Shown here: piece by piece, positions 1 through 7,953 of the stretch
Layout of the letters: the number at the start of each line of letters is the position of its first letter
Position numbering within the stretch: position 1 is the first letter of the stretch
DNA from: Wohlfahrtiimonas larvae_A
GTDB taxonomy: Bacteria; Pseudomonadota; Gammaproteobacteria; Cardiobacteriales; Wohlfahrtiimonadaceae
Assembly: GCA_040394195.1 (NCBI GenBank)
Contig: JBEBSR010000002.1
Location: 60,634-124,633 of the forward strand
Length of the DNA stretch: 64,000 nucleotides
Reading direction: 5' to 3'
Translations under genes and position numbers: made by a program
Notes under the pieces: model-generated
Seen by the model: only the letters and a program-made list of their open reading frames with translations
Database searches by the model: none
What the model was told of the DNA's origin: nothing

Positions 1-409
1 ATTCATAATGATAGCGTGGTAAAAAAGGCTGGCGAACATCGATCACATAAAATGCTATGTCGCTTTTGAGCATTTGATTCAGCACTTTAAACTCTTGATC
101 AAAATCTGCTTTGTAATGTGGGTTTTGCATCAATTCTAATAGAGCTTTTTTCTCATCAGATTTAGATGTTTGTAGGGAAGCACTTGGCATTAACTCCAAA
201 ATGCTCATGGCATCTTCAATGCCTGGTGTATCGACAAAGTTGAAAGTAAAATCAGCAGATTGTAGCGATATATTTGTGACATCAATCGTTGTTGCAGGCG
301 CATTTTTAACTTCACCAAAATTACGTTGTCGTGTCAAAGCGCGTACTAGCGATGTTTTACCAGTATTTGTATGGCCAACAATGGCAATGGTGATGTTATT
401 GGATGTCAT
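1..409 (-). CDS. GTPase with DUF3482-like architecture (3' end cut by window edge)
   Basis: Reading the minus strand from the ATG at 409 gives MTSNNITIAIVGHTNTGKTS and onward. The G1/P-loop is GHTNTGKTS near residues 12-20, a G2-like Thr sits in APATTIDV, and the G3 motif DTPGIEDA follows. This is a small Ras-like GTPase domain. The remainder lies beyond position 1. Its start overlaps the end of the upstream membrane-protein gene by 14 bp, so the two are very likely translated together. In many gammaproteobacteria a DUF2868 membrane protein is followed by a DUF3482 GTPase in this arrangement, which I use as the basis of the call. The cellular role of the pair is unknown to me. The GTPase fold is secure; the subfamily is inferred. 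Confidence 0.75.
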   Translation of the reverse strand, partial: MTSNNITIAIVGHTNTGKTSLVRALTRQRNFGEVKNAPATTIDVTNISLQSADFTFNFVDTPGIEDAMSILELMPSASLQTSKSDEKKALLELMQNPHYKADFDQEFKVLNQMLKSDIAFYVIDVRQPFLPRYHYE

Positions 410-1463
410 AATTTGCTGCTTCGCCTTCCACTAAAACGGATGATAGATGTTTGTGCCACATGGATTTTTGATATTCATCCTGCGTCAATACATGAATGGT
501 TGCATATTCTGCTAAATTCAATAGGCGGATCATTCGTCTTAATAATCCACGATCTGGCATTAAATTGCCATCCACAAATACTTCTATTTTTTCAATGGGT
601 TCAGATTTATGTTTGAGTTCAAATTGCTGAAAGGCTTCAATGTCATTCAGCTTAATCACATCAGAGCTTAAACGGATTTGATCTGTGATATCTAAGGCGA
701 CTTGATAATGTCCATTGCCATGCACTTCAATTTTAGGTGCACGAATCACTAAAGGCTTTTCTTCAGCTTGATCTAAAATGACTGGCTGGCTAACGGTAGC
801 TTGTGGCACTGAATGCAATAAACTACGCACAACGTAATAGGCAAACACCAAAATGCGTGGCAATAAACCATGAAATAAGATCATGATGATTGTCCATTTT
901 GCCCATAAAGAGCGCGCAGCATCATTTAAACCATCTTTGAAAAAGCTTGCTTCAATGATTTTATAATCAAAGCTGATCAATCCTAATTTTTCAGGGAAGA
1001 AATTTAAATAACGGATCACTGATTCTGTGATTTCTTTGCTTTCTGTGAATGTATTGCCTAAATAAAAATCCACATGTTGAAAGGTGAATTTGAAAAAGAG
1101 TACAACAATACTAGACAGTAAAATTGTGATCCACGTTGCATTGGAAACCAATTGCACAATATAACGAATCGGCAATTTACTTTGGAAAGTGATTGCTGAA
1201 TCATTTCTAAAAATAAGGTTTTTTAAGCCAATGAAAAGCTGGCTGAAAATAGAATGTGATGTGATCAAAGAGATGATCAGAAATAGGGTAGAAGGCAAGA
1301 TTGCCACAAGCACAAAATAGATTGGGTGCATTGGAGATGTGACAAGGGCGCTAATCCCAAAGGCACTTGTGAAAATGGTTAAAATAATCCATAGGAAAAA
1401 GATAATGCGCCAGTGGCGCATTATCGGCTGAAATTGCTGATTGTTCATGGATTTAAAAGCCAT
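396..1463 (-). CDS. Multi-pass membrane protein, DUF2868-like partner of the GTPase
   Basis: A 355-residue protein with hydrophobic segments near residues 15-37, 47-67, 105-127 and 190-208, followed by a hydrophilic C-terminal half with no motif that I recognise. It begins with a TAATG junction: its ATG at 1461-1463 shares one base with the stop codon of the nfeD-like gene. It ends inside the start of the GTPase gene, so translation is probably coupled on both sides. Its position directly before a GTPase is that of DUF2868 proteins, although 355 residues is somewhat short for that family as I remember it. The membrane topology is read from the sequence; the family name is contextual and function is unknown. 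Confidence 0.55.
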   Translation of the reverse strand: MAFKSMNNQQFQPIMRHWRIIFFLWIILTIFTSAFGISALVTSPMHPIYFVLVAILPSTLFLIISLITSHSIFSQLFIGLKNLIFRNDSAITFQSKLPIRYIVQLVSNATWITILLSSIVVLFFKFTFQHVDFYLGNTFTESKEITESVIRYLNFFPEKLGLISFDYKIIEASFFKDGLNDAARSLWAKWTIIMILFHGLLPRILVFAYYVVRSLLHSVPQATVSQPVILDQAEEKPLVIRAPKIEVHGNGHYQVALDITDQIRLSSDVIKLNDIEAFQQFELKHKSEPIEKIEVFVDGNLMPDRGLLRRMIRLLNLAEYATIHVLTQDEYQKSMWHKHLSSVLVEGEAANYDIQ

Positions 1464-1903
1464 TAGTCAATGATCTTAAATGTTAATGTATTATTCTCAA
1501 TGTGAGTGATTTCAATGTGTGTGCCAGCTTCTGCATCTGGGCCTTTAATGAGCCAAACTGAATCGCCAATATTGAGCTTACCTTCATTATTCACAACTTT
1601 TGAATCCAATGTGAAAGCCATGCCAATCAATTCCGAACCGCGTGCTTGGTTGAGATTATGCGTTACAGTAGATTGAGTGTTTGGTGAAACTCTACGCATG
1701 ATCACAATGACTGCAATCACAGATAACACAGAAGTGATGGCAAAGAGAACTAATTCAGCATTCATGCTCATCGGGATGATCAATGTGATCACGCCAACGA
1801 TCAATGCACTTGCACCAAACCACATTAAAAACATGCCAGGTAAAAGCATTTCTAAAATGATTAAGATAATGCCCAATGTGAACCAATTGACTAAAATTGC
1901 CAT
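1463..1903 (-). CDS. NfeD-like membrane protein (short form)
   Basis: 146 residues with N-terminal transmembrane segments (about residues 6-28 and 30-72) and a soluble C-terminal part of about 65 residues that has the size and spacing of the NfeD OB-fold (GMAFTLDSKVVNNEGKLNIG near residue 93). It has no ClpP-like protease domain, so it is the short NfeD type. It lies 19 bp downstream of a stomatin/SPFH gene; the NfeD-stomatin pair is a widely conserved partnership in which NfeD is thought to assist assembly or quality control of the SPFH membrane ring. Its stop codon overlaps the next gene as TAATG. Family call confident; biological role inferred from the family. Confidence 0.85.
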   Translation of the reverse strand: MAILVNWFTLGIILIILEMLLPGMFLMWFGASALIVGVITLIIPMSMNAELVLFAITSVLSVIAVIVIMRRVSPNTQSTVTHNLNQARGSELIGMAFTLDSKVVNNEGKLNIGDSVWLIKGPDAEAGTHIEITHIENNTLTFKIID

Positions 1904-1922
1904 CGCGTGTGTATCTCCAATA

Positions 1923-2837
1923 TTATTTGCTAGAAGTTGATTTAACTAAATCTGCAATGCCTGCCAATGAACTCACGACGCTTGTTGCTTCCATTGGCAT
2001 CATGATGATCTTGCCATTATCACTTTCAGCAATTTTGCCAAATGCTTCCACATATTTCTGTGCTACGAAGTAGTTGATGGCTTGGATATTACCACCAGAA
2101 ATTGCTTCAGAAACCATGCGTGTTGCGTTGGCTTCTGCTTCTGCTAAACGTTCACGAGCTTCAGCTTCCATGAATGCAGCGGCTTTTTTCGCTTCTGCAT
2201 CTAAGATGACGCTTTGCTTTTCACCTTCAGCTTTTAAGATTTCCGCTTGGCGGAAACCTTCAGCTTCCAAAATGTTCGCACGCTTTTCACGCTCTGCTTT
2301 CATTTGTCTTGCCATTGCATCCACAAGATCACGTGGCGGTGCAATGTCTTTAATCTCGATACGCGTAACTTTAACGCCCCAAGGCGCTGTTGCATGATCC
2401 ACAACAGATAATAAACGAGCATTAATTTCATCACGTTTAGATAATAATTCATCTAAATCCATTGAGCCCATTACAGTACGAATGTTCGTCATAATGAGGT
2501 TGATGATGGATAGCGTTAAGTTATTCACTTGGTAAGCAGCTTGTGCTGCATCGTTGATTTGGAAGAATGTGACACCATCCACACGAACCATCGCATTATC
2601 ACGCGTGATCACTTCTTGTGAGGGGACATCCATCACTTGTTCCATCATATTTAAACGACGACCAATGCGATCAAAGACAGGCACAATGATATTAATGCCT
2701 GGTTGCAATGTACGTGAATAACGACCAAAACGTTCTACAGTTGCTTGTTGTCCTTGAGGAATGATTTTCACACCCATAAATACAACAACGATCACTGCGA
2801 CACCGATCGATAAAATAACAATTGATATACCCGACAT
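1923..2837 (-). CDS. SPFH/band 7 (stomatin/QmcA-type) membrane protein
   Basis: 304 residues: an N-terminal membrane anchor (residues 4-24), then the SPFH core beginning KIIPQGQQATVERFGRYSRT, and a long Ala/Glu-rich coiled coil (about residues 170-250) that drives oligomerisation. Length and order match slipin/QmcA proteins, which form large membrane-bound cages often associated with the FtsH protease and with NfeD. The start is supported by AAGGAG six bases before the ATG. It stands 41 bp downstream of erpA on the same strand with no convincing terminator between them, so it may share the erpA transcript and leads the stomatin-NfeD-membrane protein-GTPase run. Family certain, exact substrate or client unknown. 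Confidence 0.9.
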   Translation of the reverse strand: MSGISIVILSIGVAVIVVVFMGVKIIPQGQQATVERFGRYSRTLQPGINIIVPVFDRIGRRLNMMEQVMDVPSQEVITRDNAMVRVDGVTFFQINDAAQAAYQVNNLTLSIINLIMTNIRTVMGSMDLDELLSKRDEINARLLSVVDHATAPWGVKVTRIEIKDIAPPRDLVDAMARQMKAEREKRANILEAEGFRQAEILKAEGEKQSVILDAEAKKAAAFMEAEARERLAEAEANATRMVSEAISGGNIQAINYFVAQKYVEAFGKIAESDNGKIIMMPMEATSVVSSLAGIADLVKSTSSK

Positions 2838-2878
2838 TAATGCTCCTTTATTTTTATTATTAAAATCTTATGAAAAGA

Positions 2879-3214
2879 TTAAGCGCTGAATGAGTTTCCA
2901 CAACCGCAAGTTGTTGTCGCGTTTGGATTACGGATCACGAATTGTTCACCTTGAAGGTTTTGAACATAATCGATATCAGCACCCACTAAATATTGGTAGC
3001 TCAAAGGATCAACCAATAATTTTACGCCTTGATTTTCAACTTCCACATCGCCTGCTTCTAATTCTTCCGCAAATGTAAAACCATATTGGAAACCAGAGCA
3101 ACCGCCACCTTGGATGTAAACACGTAACATCAAGTTTGGATTCGCTTCATCATCAATCAATGATTTAACTTTCAATGCTGCTGCATCTGTGAAATTGATA
3201 CCTGTATCTGACAT
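2879..3214 (-). CDS. erpA: A-type iron-sulfur cluster insertion protein ErpA
   Basis: A 111-residue A-type Fe-S carrier. The three ligand cysteines are visible: Cys39 in QGGGCSGFQYGF and Cys103/Cys105 in TTCGCGNSF at the C terminus. ErpA-type proteins receive 2Fe-2S or 4Fe-4S clusters from the Isc/Suf scaffold and pass them to apo-enzymes in the cytoplasm; in Escherichia coli ErpA is needed for isoprenoid synthesis and respiration. The frame is open upstream to 3232, but the ATG at 3214 has a GGAGG Shine-Dalgarno about seven bases ahead and gives the usual family start, so I use it. A TATAAT hexamer about 30 bp upstream could be its -10. ErpA rather than IscA is favoured because no isc genes are nearby. 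Confidence 0.9.
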   Translation of the reverse strand: MSDTGINFTDAAALKVKSLIDDEANPNLMLRVYIQGGGCSGFQYGFTFAEELEAGDVEVENQGVKLLVDPLSYQYLVGADIDYVQNLQGEQFVIRNPNATTTCGCGNSFSA

Positions 3215-3292
3215 TTTTAAGCCTCCATGCAAATAATACTATTATAGGAGAAAACAGGGGTGATTACACGGAGATATATTTTACAGGGGCGA

Positions 3293-3721
3293 TTATCTTT
3301 TTTTATCTAAGAAATCTTGCCATAACGGTAGGATTTTTTCTTCAACTAACGGTGCAAATTGTAGGGCAGGAATATGATTTGGCTTTAGCCAAACGATCTC
3401 TTCAATCTCTGCTTGTGGCTCGATGATTGTATTGGCAGGCAACATCACTTGGAATAACTGTGATTGGATTCTGTAATCAGGTTCATTGGCAGCGGCAGCT
3501 TCATATTCTTGAATGAAAGTTGCATCATTTTCTTGAATAGTTAAATCAATCTCTTCCTGTAATTCTCGAATCAAAGCTTCAATGGCGCTTTCACCTTGAT
3601 CTATTTTCCCACCTGGCAACATGAATTTGACTGTATTACGCTTACGAACAAGCAATAAGCGATCATTTGCATCAATGATCATCGCGGCAGATAGGTAAAA
3701 ATAGTTGGGTTTGCGTTCCAT
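3293..3721 (-). CDS. Nudix hydrolase
   Basis: 142 residues from the ATG at 3721 (MERKPNYFYL). The open frame reaches a TTG at 3775, but that start has no ribosome binding site and adds a poorly conserved hydrophobic tail. The Nudix box is clear: GGKIDQGES, then IEALIRELQEEID, fitting G-x5-E-x7-R-E-x2-E-E; the usual Gly near the end of the box is Asp here. Such enzymes hydrolyse nucleoside diphosphates linked to another group (oxidised nucleotides, sugar nucleotides, coenzymes) with Mg2+ bound by the REXXEE glutamates. Substrate cannot be told from the motif. It is divergent from the next gene, whose ATG lies 74 bp away. Confidence 0.85.
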   Translation of the reverse strand: MERKPNYFYLSAAMIIDANDRLLLVRKRNTVKFMLPGGKIDQGESAIEALIRELQEEIDLTIQENDATFIQEYEAAAANEPDYRIQSQLFQVMLPANTIIEPQAEIEEIVWLKPNHIPALQFAPLVEEKILPLWQDFLDKKR

Positions 3722-3794
3722 GATAAAATCCAATGTAATTTGAGAAAAGACTATAAATGTTACGAAGAATGCCAAAGAAATTAAAGGACGAATT

Positions 3795-4577
3795 ATGAGC
3801 GATGAAATGAGAAAGATTATAGAAGCGTGTTATCAACACTTTTCAAAGTTTCATGTGCCATCAACGTTAAATTTATGTGATTGTCCATGCTGCATTAGTA
3901 GTGATATGGTTAAATATTTATTGCATGAGCCTTTACGTTCAATTTCAGCGATAGGTATTTGGGAATATATTAATGCAGTGTCATTTTCTTCAGATGATAG
4001 CATTGAAATGCCTTATTTATTGCCAAGGATATTAGAGTTAATTGCAGAGGATGCGGAAATTGCTTCAGGCATAGAAACTCAATTGGATAAATTAAAACAG
4101 ATAGATCCAAATGTTCTAGATACTAAAGCACATCAGATTTTGAATGATTTTGCATTACAATATTGGACAGATTGCCTAAACAAGATCATACAAACTGAAT
4201 TAGATGGTGCTGGCTTTGATCGCATATTGATTATGTTTGCAGGTGGAGGATTATCTGTTACGCCATTATTATCATATCTTGTGACAATAACTGATTTTTG
4301 GGTTGTATCTGATTGTGCATATTTCATTTTTGGTGATCGAGAAAGTGGGAAGTTACGAAGTGCATTTGCCTCAGATTATCCTGAGTTAGATTTAGAAATT
4401 AATGAGTGGATTAAGAATAATACCGAAGTATTATCAAAAAACGCCCAAATTGCTGTGTTAAACATGCCAGATTTAGCTTGGCAGAATAAAAAGAAAATTG
4501 ATTATCTGAGAGATGAATACTTGCTGGCTATGTGCGATGAAAATGTAATTCTTGCAACTTTACCATGTAATTTGTGA
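3795..4577 (+). CDS. Conserved-type hypothetical cytoplasmic protein with N-terminal Cys cluster
   Basis: 260 residues, no signal peptide or convincing membrane helix. Near the N terminus is a dense cysteine group (LNLCDCPCCIS, residues 26-36), which could bind a metal. The rest is mixed helix/strand with a hydrophobic stretch around residues 145-170 (RILIMFAGGGLSVTPLLSYL). I do not recognise a named family. It reminds me of stand-alone conserved hypothetical proteins found in accessory regions of Proteobacteria, but that is an impression only. It is divergently oriented from the Nudix gene and followed by a 138-bp gap before the pilin-like gene. It opens the AT-rich patch that runs to about 7.9 kb. 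Confidence 0.6.
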   Translation: MSDEMRKIIEACYQHFSKFHVPSTLNLCDCPCCISSDMVKYLLHEPLRSISAIGIWEYINAVSFSSDDSIEMPYLLPRILELIAEDAEIASGIETQLDKLKQIDPNVLDTKAHQILNDFALQYWTDCLNKIIQTELDGAGFDRILIMFAGGGLSVTPLLSYLVTITDFWVVSDCAYFIFGDRESGKLRSAFASDYPELDLEINEWIKNNTEVLSKNAQIAVLNMPDLAWQNKKKIDYLRDEYLLAMCDENVILATLPCNL

Positions 4578-4663
4578 TAGATAATAATCAATCAAATGTA
4601 AATATAAGTAATGATTAAGGTCAAATAATATTAAGTATTGTTAATAATAAATTCATAAAATTG

Positions 4664-4669
4664 TATACT
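4664..4669 (+). promoter_or_regulatory. Possible -10 element for the pilin-like gene
   Basis: TATACT matches the sigma-70 -10 consensus in five of six positions and lies 46 bp before the pilin ATG in very AT-rich DNA. No good -35 stands at 16-18 bp, and I see no sigma-54 GG-N10-GC element of the kind that drives many pilA genes. An AAGGAG Shine-Dalgarno (4703-4708) stands seven bases before the ATG. Confidence 0.35.
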
Positions 4670-4715
4670 AATTGCACAAATCAAAAATTATAGAGCTTCG
4701 TCAAGGAGTGCAATT

Positions 4716-5327
4716 ATGAGAAATAATCAAGGGTTTACATTAGTAGAATTAATGATTGTTGTTGCAATCGTTGGCATTTTATCAATCTTTGCAATGCCAG
4801 CTTATCAAGATTATGTACGTAAAGCTCAAATTGCAGAATCTATTTCATCATCTTCAGGTGTGCGCACAACATTAATCACTGAATATGCAGTGACAGGCTC
4901 ATTTGATGATTCATTCTTAGCGACTGCTTTTGGTGGCAATAAAGATCTCTCTGTGCCAGGTTGGGCTGTGAATATTACATCTAAAACTGCTGAGTTGGGT
5001 GGTTTTCCTCATTTACATTCATTAAATATAGAGCTTGTAGATCAGTTAGTCGGTGGCTTAACGCCGACAGGACCAACGCCACCTGGCGGTTATGATCCTG
5101 ATGATTTAATCAATGCAGGTAATGAAGCAAAAGATATGAAAGCAAAACCTGCGGGTACATTAACCTATATATTTGATAGTAAATTCAACAGCTATGCAAA
5201 GAATCCTGAACTACAAATGACGTTTGTTGATTTAGGTGGCACGATTCGATTCGTTTGTACAAAAACTACTTTGAGTCAAAGTGATGGCAGAAGATTGTTA
5301 GGCACAGCTTGTGCAAATGGCATTTAG
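4716..5327 (+). CDS. Type IV pilin-like major/minor pilin
   Basis: 203 residues with a class III prepilin signal: MRNNQGFTLVELMIVVAIVG. The short basic leader ends in Gly6, processing by prepilin peptidase would leave Phe1, and Glu5 of the mature protein is present, followed by the hydrophobic N-terminal helix. Two C-terminal cysteines (in RFVCTKT and GTACANG) are placed to form the pilin disulfide loop. The middle contains a Gly/Pro-rich insert (TPTGPTPPGGYDPDD, about residues 115-130). Strong AAGGAG ribosome binding site. No pilin assembly genes (pilB, C, D) are in the window, so assembly proteins must be elsewhere. Its last 17 bp overlap the next gene, implying co-translation. It could be a major pilin or a competence/minor pilin. 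Confidence 0.85.
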   Translation: MRNNQGFTLVELMIVVAIVGILSIFAMPAYQDYVRKAQIAESISSSSGVRTTLITEYAVTGSFDDSFLATAFGGNKDLSVPGWAVNITSKTAELGGFPHLHSLNIELVDQLVGGLTPTGPTPPGGYDPDDLINAGNEAKDMKAKPAGTLTYIFDSKFNSYAKNPELQMTFVDLGGTIRFVCTKTTLSQSDGRRLLGTACANGI

Positions 5328-7545
5328 CTTGCCATTCACAGCACAAGTTGTTCAGTGGGTTGTTGCAACTTATGGTGTAACTACTTTTCCTGAAATTGCT
5401 AAAGATGAACTTCAAATCAGCCATTTGTTATTAAAGATGTTCTTGTTTGTGGGGCTGGTAATTTTTTGGCGTTTATTTATTTATGATATTTCTCCCTATA
5501 CTTCAAGCCTCTATATCTTATTTAACTTCGTAGTTGCTATTTGTTTTATATGGATTTTATGGCGACTATTTAGAGTTGTTCGTTATGTTATAAAATGCAC
5601 TTTTGAATTTCGAAATTTTATAATTGCTCCTGCTCATCAATATATCAAAGATACTACTGAATCTATTCCAAAGCCATATTCTGAAATTCAAGATATTTCT
5701 ATCATTCCAAGTCTAAATATTAAGTATTTACAAAATATGGAATTATTGCGTGATGATGAGGCAACAGGATTCAAAAGAGGGAATATTTTAAACACAAATA
5801 CTGAAGGTTTTGAGAAATATACTTGGGAGTATATTTTAGCTTCTTTTACTACAAATGATATTGAAAAAATTAGTCAAGCAATAGTATTGCAAGGAGAGTT
5901 ATCATTTCATATTAAAGCTATGAGTATAGTTTTTGGTAAAGAATACTATACACGATATATGCATTTAGCGAGTGGTTTAGCGCACTATATATTTACTAAC
6001 AGATATTATTTTTATGATGAAAGGCTGGAGCAAAAAAATATATCTATTTATGATGATTTTCATATTCAAGAGTTATATGAGAAGGAATTAAAGAAAATAG
6101 AAGATTTTTTGAATTATTATTCAGATGTTCTTTTCTTAGCAGAAGAAATAGAAGGAAAAAATAACAGGGATTATTATCCGATTTTATCTTGTCAGTATTT
6201 ATTAAATCATAGTAGTTTTAGTTATTTGTGTTTTATTCCTAAAAACTTAGATATAGATTTTGATTGGAATAGTGTTTTTGATCGTATTGATCAATGGGAA
6301 AAGGATACTATTGAGATTACTAAACGATTAATTAAAATTTCATCAAAGTATAAAAAAACTTCTGCTTTATTAAATGTTTATCATAATTTGAAAAATGACT
6401 TGCAGTTTTCTCATCAAAGAGAAATTTATTTATACAATTTAGAAAAACGAGGATTGAAGCCTGATGAATATACGCTAGCTTATAAAATAGCATCTCAATA
6501 CCAGAATATTAATAATTCTGAAGATGTAATACTTTGTATGAACTTTTTATTATCTGATGAATGTGAAAAGTACTTTAATATTGATAGTGAACAAAGAAAA
6601 GAATTAATACTAAATTTATTAAGAATTCGATATAAATTCAAAGTAGATGAATTATTATTGTTTTGGTTAGGTAGTTTAAGTTTTGATGCTTCTATTGTGA
6701 TTAAGGTTTTAGAAGAAGCTAGCCCTATAGATCAACCTAGAATAATAGATGTAGGAGAACATTTAATTCCATTAAACATTAAAGAAGCCTTTAGGCAATA
6801 CTTAGTTCTATACAATAATAATTTTAGAACTTTCAACCCATTTGAGAATTTAGATAAATATCAAATTGTCTTTAGCACTATGGTGTTTTATTTCTTATTA
6901 AGAACAATTAAGCGAAATATATCTAATGTTGAACTTCAGCCTATTGATATTGCTGAGGGTATTTATAAGGATCCTGAGTTTTCAATCAGAAATATTAAAT
7001 CAATTAAAGAAATAGCAAAGTTGTGGAGAGAGTCTCCTAAGGGAATTGAATCTGACCAGGCTATTCAGAATTTGTGTTTAAATTATGGAATGAATTTTGA
7101 GGATTTAAAAAACTTCTATATTGAATTTTTAATTTGTTTAGAAGACCAAGCAGATGGAGTAATACAGAATAAAATATTAATTGCTCCTCTTGATGAAGAT
7201 GCTATAGAAGAATTTAAAACAATATTGCACAAGCGTGCTGAAGAGCCACTGAGAAATAATCAATTTAAGGTTGAAGTTGCACAGGATTTGAATGAAAAAC
7301 GATCATCATACAGGTTTATGTCTATTGAACGTGAATGGTTTATTAAGGCAGATACAGGTATACATTATGTAAGAGATAGTTTAGACCAGCGATTCTTTTT
7401 GAAATATCAGCATTATTTAACGCATAATCAAGATAAAAAAATGATTATATTTGAGGGTGATAAACCAGAAATAATATTTAAACATAAAGTTGTTGGTAAT
7501 AAAATTTGGTTTTATTGTGAATATAACTTTTATTTTGAGGATTAA
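5311..7545 (+). CDS. Unknown 744-residue membrane protein overlapping the pilin gene
   Basis: I do not recognise this protein. It has two strong transmembrane helices (about residues 44-60 and 66-92) followed by about 650 mostly hydrophilic, helix-rich residues with many Asp/Glu/Lys/Tyr, probably cytoplasmic. No P-loop, protease or glycosyltransferase motif is visible. The GTG at 5311 has an AGG eight bases upstream within the pilin gene; an ATG at 5317 is the alternative. Because it starts before the pilin stop codon, it is likely translated together with the pilin. Base composition is clearly more AT-rich than the housekeeping genes nearby, suggesting acquisition. A role in pilin handling is possible from position only. 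Confidence 0.65.
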   Translation: MQMAFSLPFTAQVVQWVVATYGVTTFPEIAKDELQISHLLLKMFLFVGLVIFWRLFIYDISPYTSSLYILFNFVVAICFIWILWRLFRVVRYVIKCTFEFRNFIIAPAHQYIKDTTESIPKPYSEIQDISIIPSLNIKYLQNMELLRDDEATGFKRGNILNTNTEGFEKYTWEYILASFTTNDIEKISQAIVLQGELSFHIKAMSIVFGKEYYTRYMHLASGLAHYIFTNRYYFYDERLEQKNISIYDDFHIQELYEKELKKIEDFLNYYSDVLFLAEEIEGKNNRDYYPILSCQYLLNHSSFSYLCFIPKNLDIDFDWNSVFDRIDQWEKDTIEITKRLIKISSKYKKTSALLNVYHNLKNDLQFSHQREIYLYNLEKRGLKPDEYTLAYKIASQYQNINNSEDVILCMNFLLSDECEKYFNIDSEQRKELILNLLRIRYKFKVDELLLFWLGSLSFDASIVIKVLEEASPIDQPRIIDVGEHLIPLNIKEAFRQYLVLYNNNFRTFNPFENLDKYQIVFSTMVFYFLLRTIKRNISNVELQPIDIAEGIYKDPEFSIRNIKSIKEIAKLWRESPKGIESDQAIQNLCLNYGMNFEDLKNFYIEFLICLEDQADGVIQNKILIAPLDEDAIEEFKTILHKRAEEPLRNNQFKVEVAQDLNEKRSSYRFMSIEREWFIKADTGIHYVRDSLDQRFFLKYQHYLTHNQDKKMIIFEGDKPEIIFKHKVVGNKIWFYCEYNFYFED

Positions 7546-7605
7546 AATGACTATTTCAGAAGTTGTAGATCAATATAATAACTGAGTGAATTGACAGTTC
7601 AATTA

Positions 7606-7634
7606 TTAAGCGCTATTTTCAAATCTCTTATAAT
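7606..7634 (+). promoter_or_regulatory. Probable promoter for the small membrane-anchored protein
   Basis: A perfect -10 hexamer TATAAT lies at 7629-7634, 18 bp before the ATG at 7653. The best -35 at 17-bp spacing is a weak TTAAGC at 7606-7611. A consensus TTGACA at 7591-7596 is present but is 32 bp from the -10, too far to pair with it. Confidence 0.4.
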
Positions 7635-7652
7635 AAATGGCGTTGAAATATT

Positions 7653-7874
7653 ATGAAAAAGATTAATAAAAAAACTTTACCTGCGATTATTTTAATAATT
7701 GTGATTATGATCATTGGTTTCGGTATGCAGTTTTTATCTACAAAAGATAGCACAGCAGAAGTGGAAAGCAGTGCACAGATGAGCAACTACATTGATGAAG
7801 TGACTAAATGCCAAGCACAAGCAGATAGCAAACAAGAACTTTCAAAAGAATGCCAAGAGATCATGAAGAAATAA
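7653..7874 (+). CDS. Small membrane-anchored or exported protein
   Basis: 73 residues: a basic N terminus (MKKINKKTLP), one hydrophobic segment (about residues 10-28) that could be a signal anchor or uncleaved signal peptide, and a short hydrophilic tail with two cysteines (KCQAQ and KECQE) spaced 14 apart that could form a disulfide in the periplasm. There is no lipobox. No family recognised. A TATAAT promoter element stands immediately upstream and no strong Shine-Dalgarno is visible, so the gene is supported mainly by its composition and signal-anchor design. The next gene begins after a 77-bp gap that contains a 12-bp palindrome (7885-7896) and a start-codon hairpin. Confidence 0.55.
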   Translation: MKKINKKTLPAIILIIVIMIIGFGMQFLSTKDSTAEVESSAQMSNYIDEVTKCQAQADSKQELSKECQEIMKK

Positions 7875-7923
7875 TTGATTACAGGATCAATTGATCAATT
7901 TGTAAACCTTAAAATTCTTAGCT

Positions 7924-7953
7924 ATAGTCATTCTTTTTAGGGAGAATGACTAT
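7924..7953 (+). promoter_or_regulatory. Perfect hairpin covering the SDR start codon
   Basis: ATAGTCATTCT (7924-7934) and AGAATGACTAT (7943-7953) are exact inverted repeats of 11 bases around an 8-base loop. The 3' arm contains the ATG at 7952 (bases A and T) and the end of the GGGAG Shine-Dalgarno at 7940-7944 sits at the loop/arm border. If formed in mRNA it would hide the start codon. Seen directly; regulatory action is inferred. Confidence 0.6.

Noticed and set aside
2074..2397. 107-codon ORF opposite the stomatin coiled-coil
   Set aside because: Same codon-bias shadow effect; composition of Ser/Ala/Arg runs is not protein-like.
5311..7545. Polymorphic toxin or pilin glycosyltransferase reading of the 744-residue protein
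   Set aside because: No toxin domain, PT/RHS repeats, Wzy_C-like motif or multiple membrane helices are visible; only two N-terminal helices and an unknown soluble part.
7547..7585. 12-codon ORF (MTISEVVDQYNN) directly after the 744-residue protein gene
   Set aside because: Very short, no Shine-Dalgarno, no similarity seen to other genes in the window; could be a gene remnant but cannot be supported.
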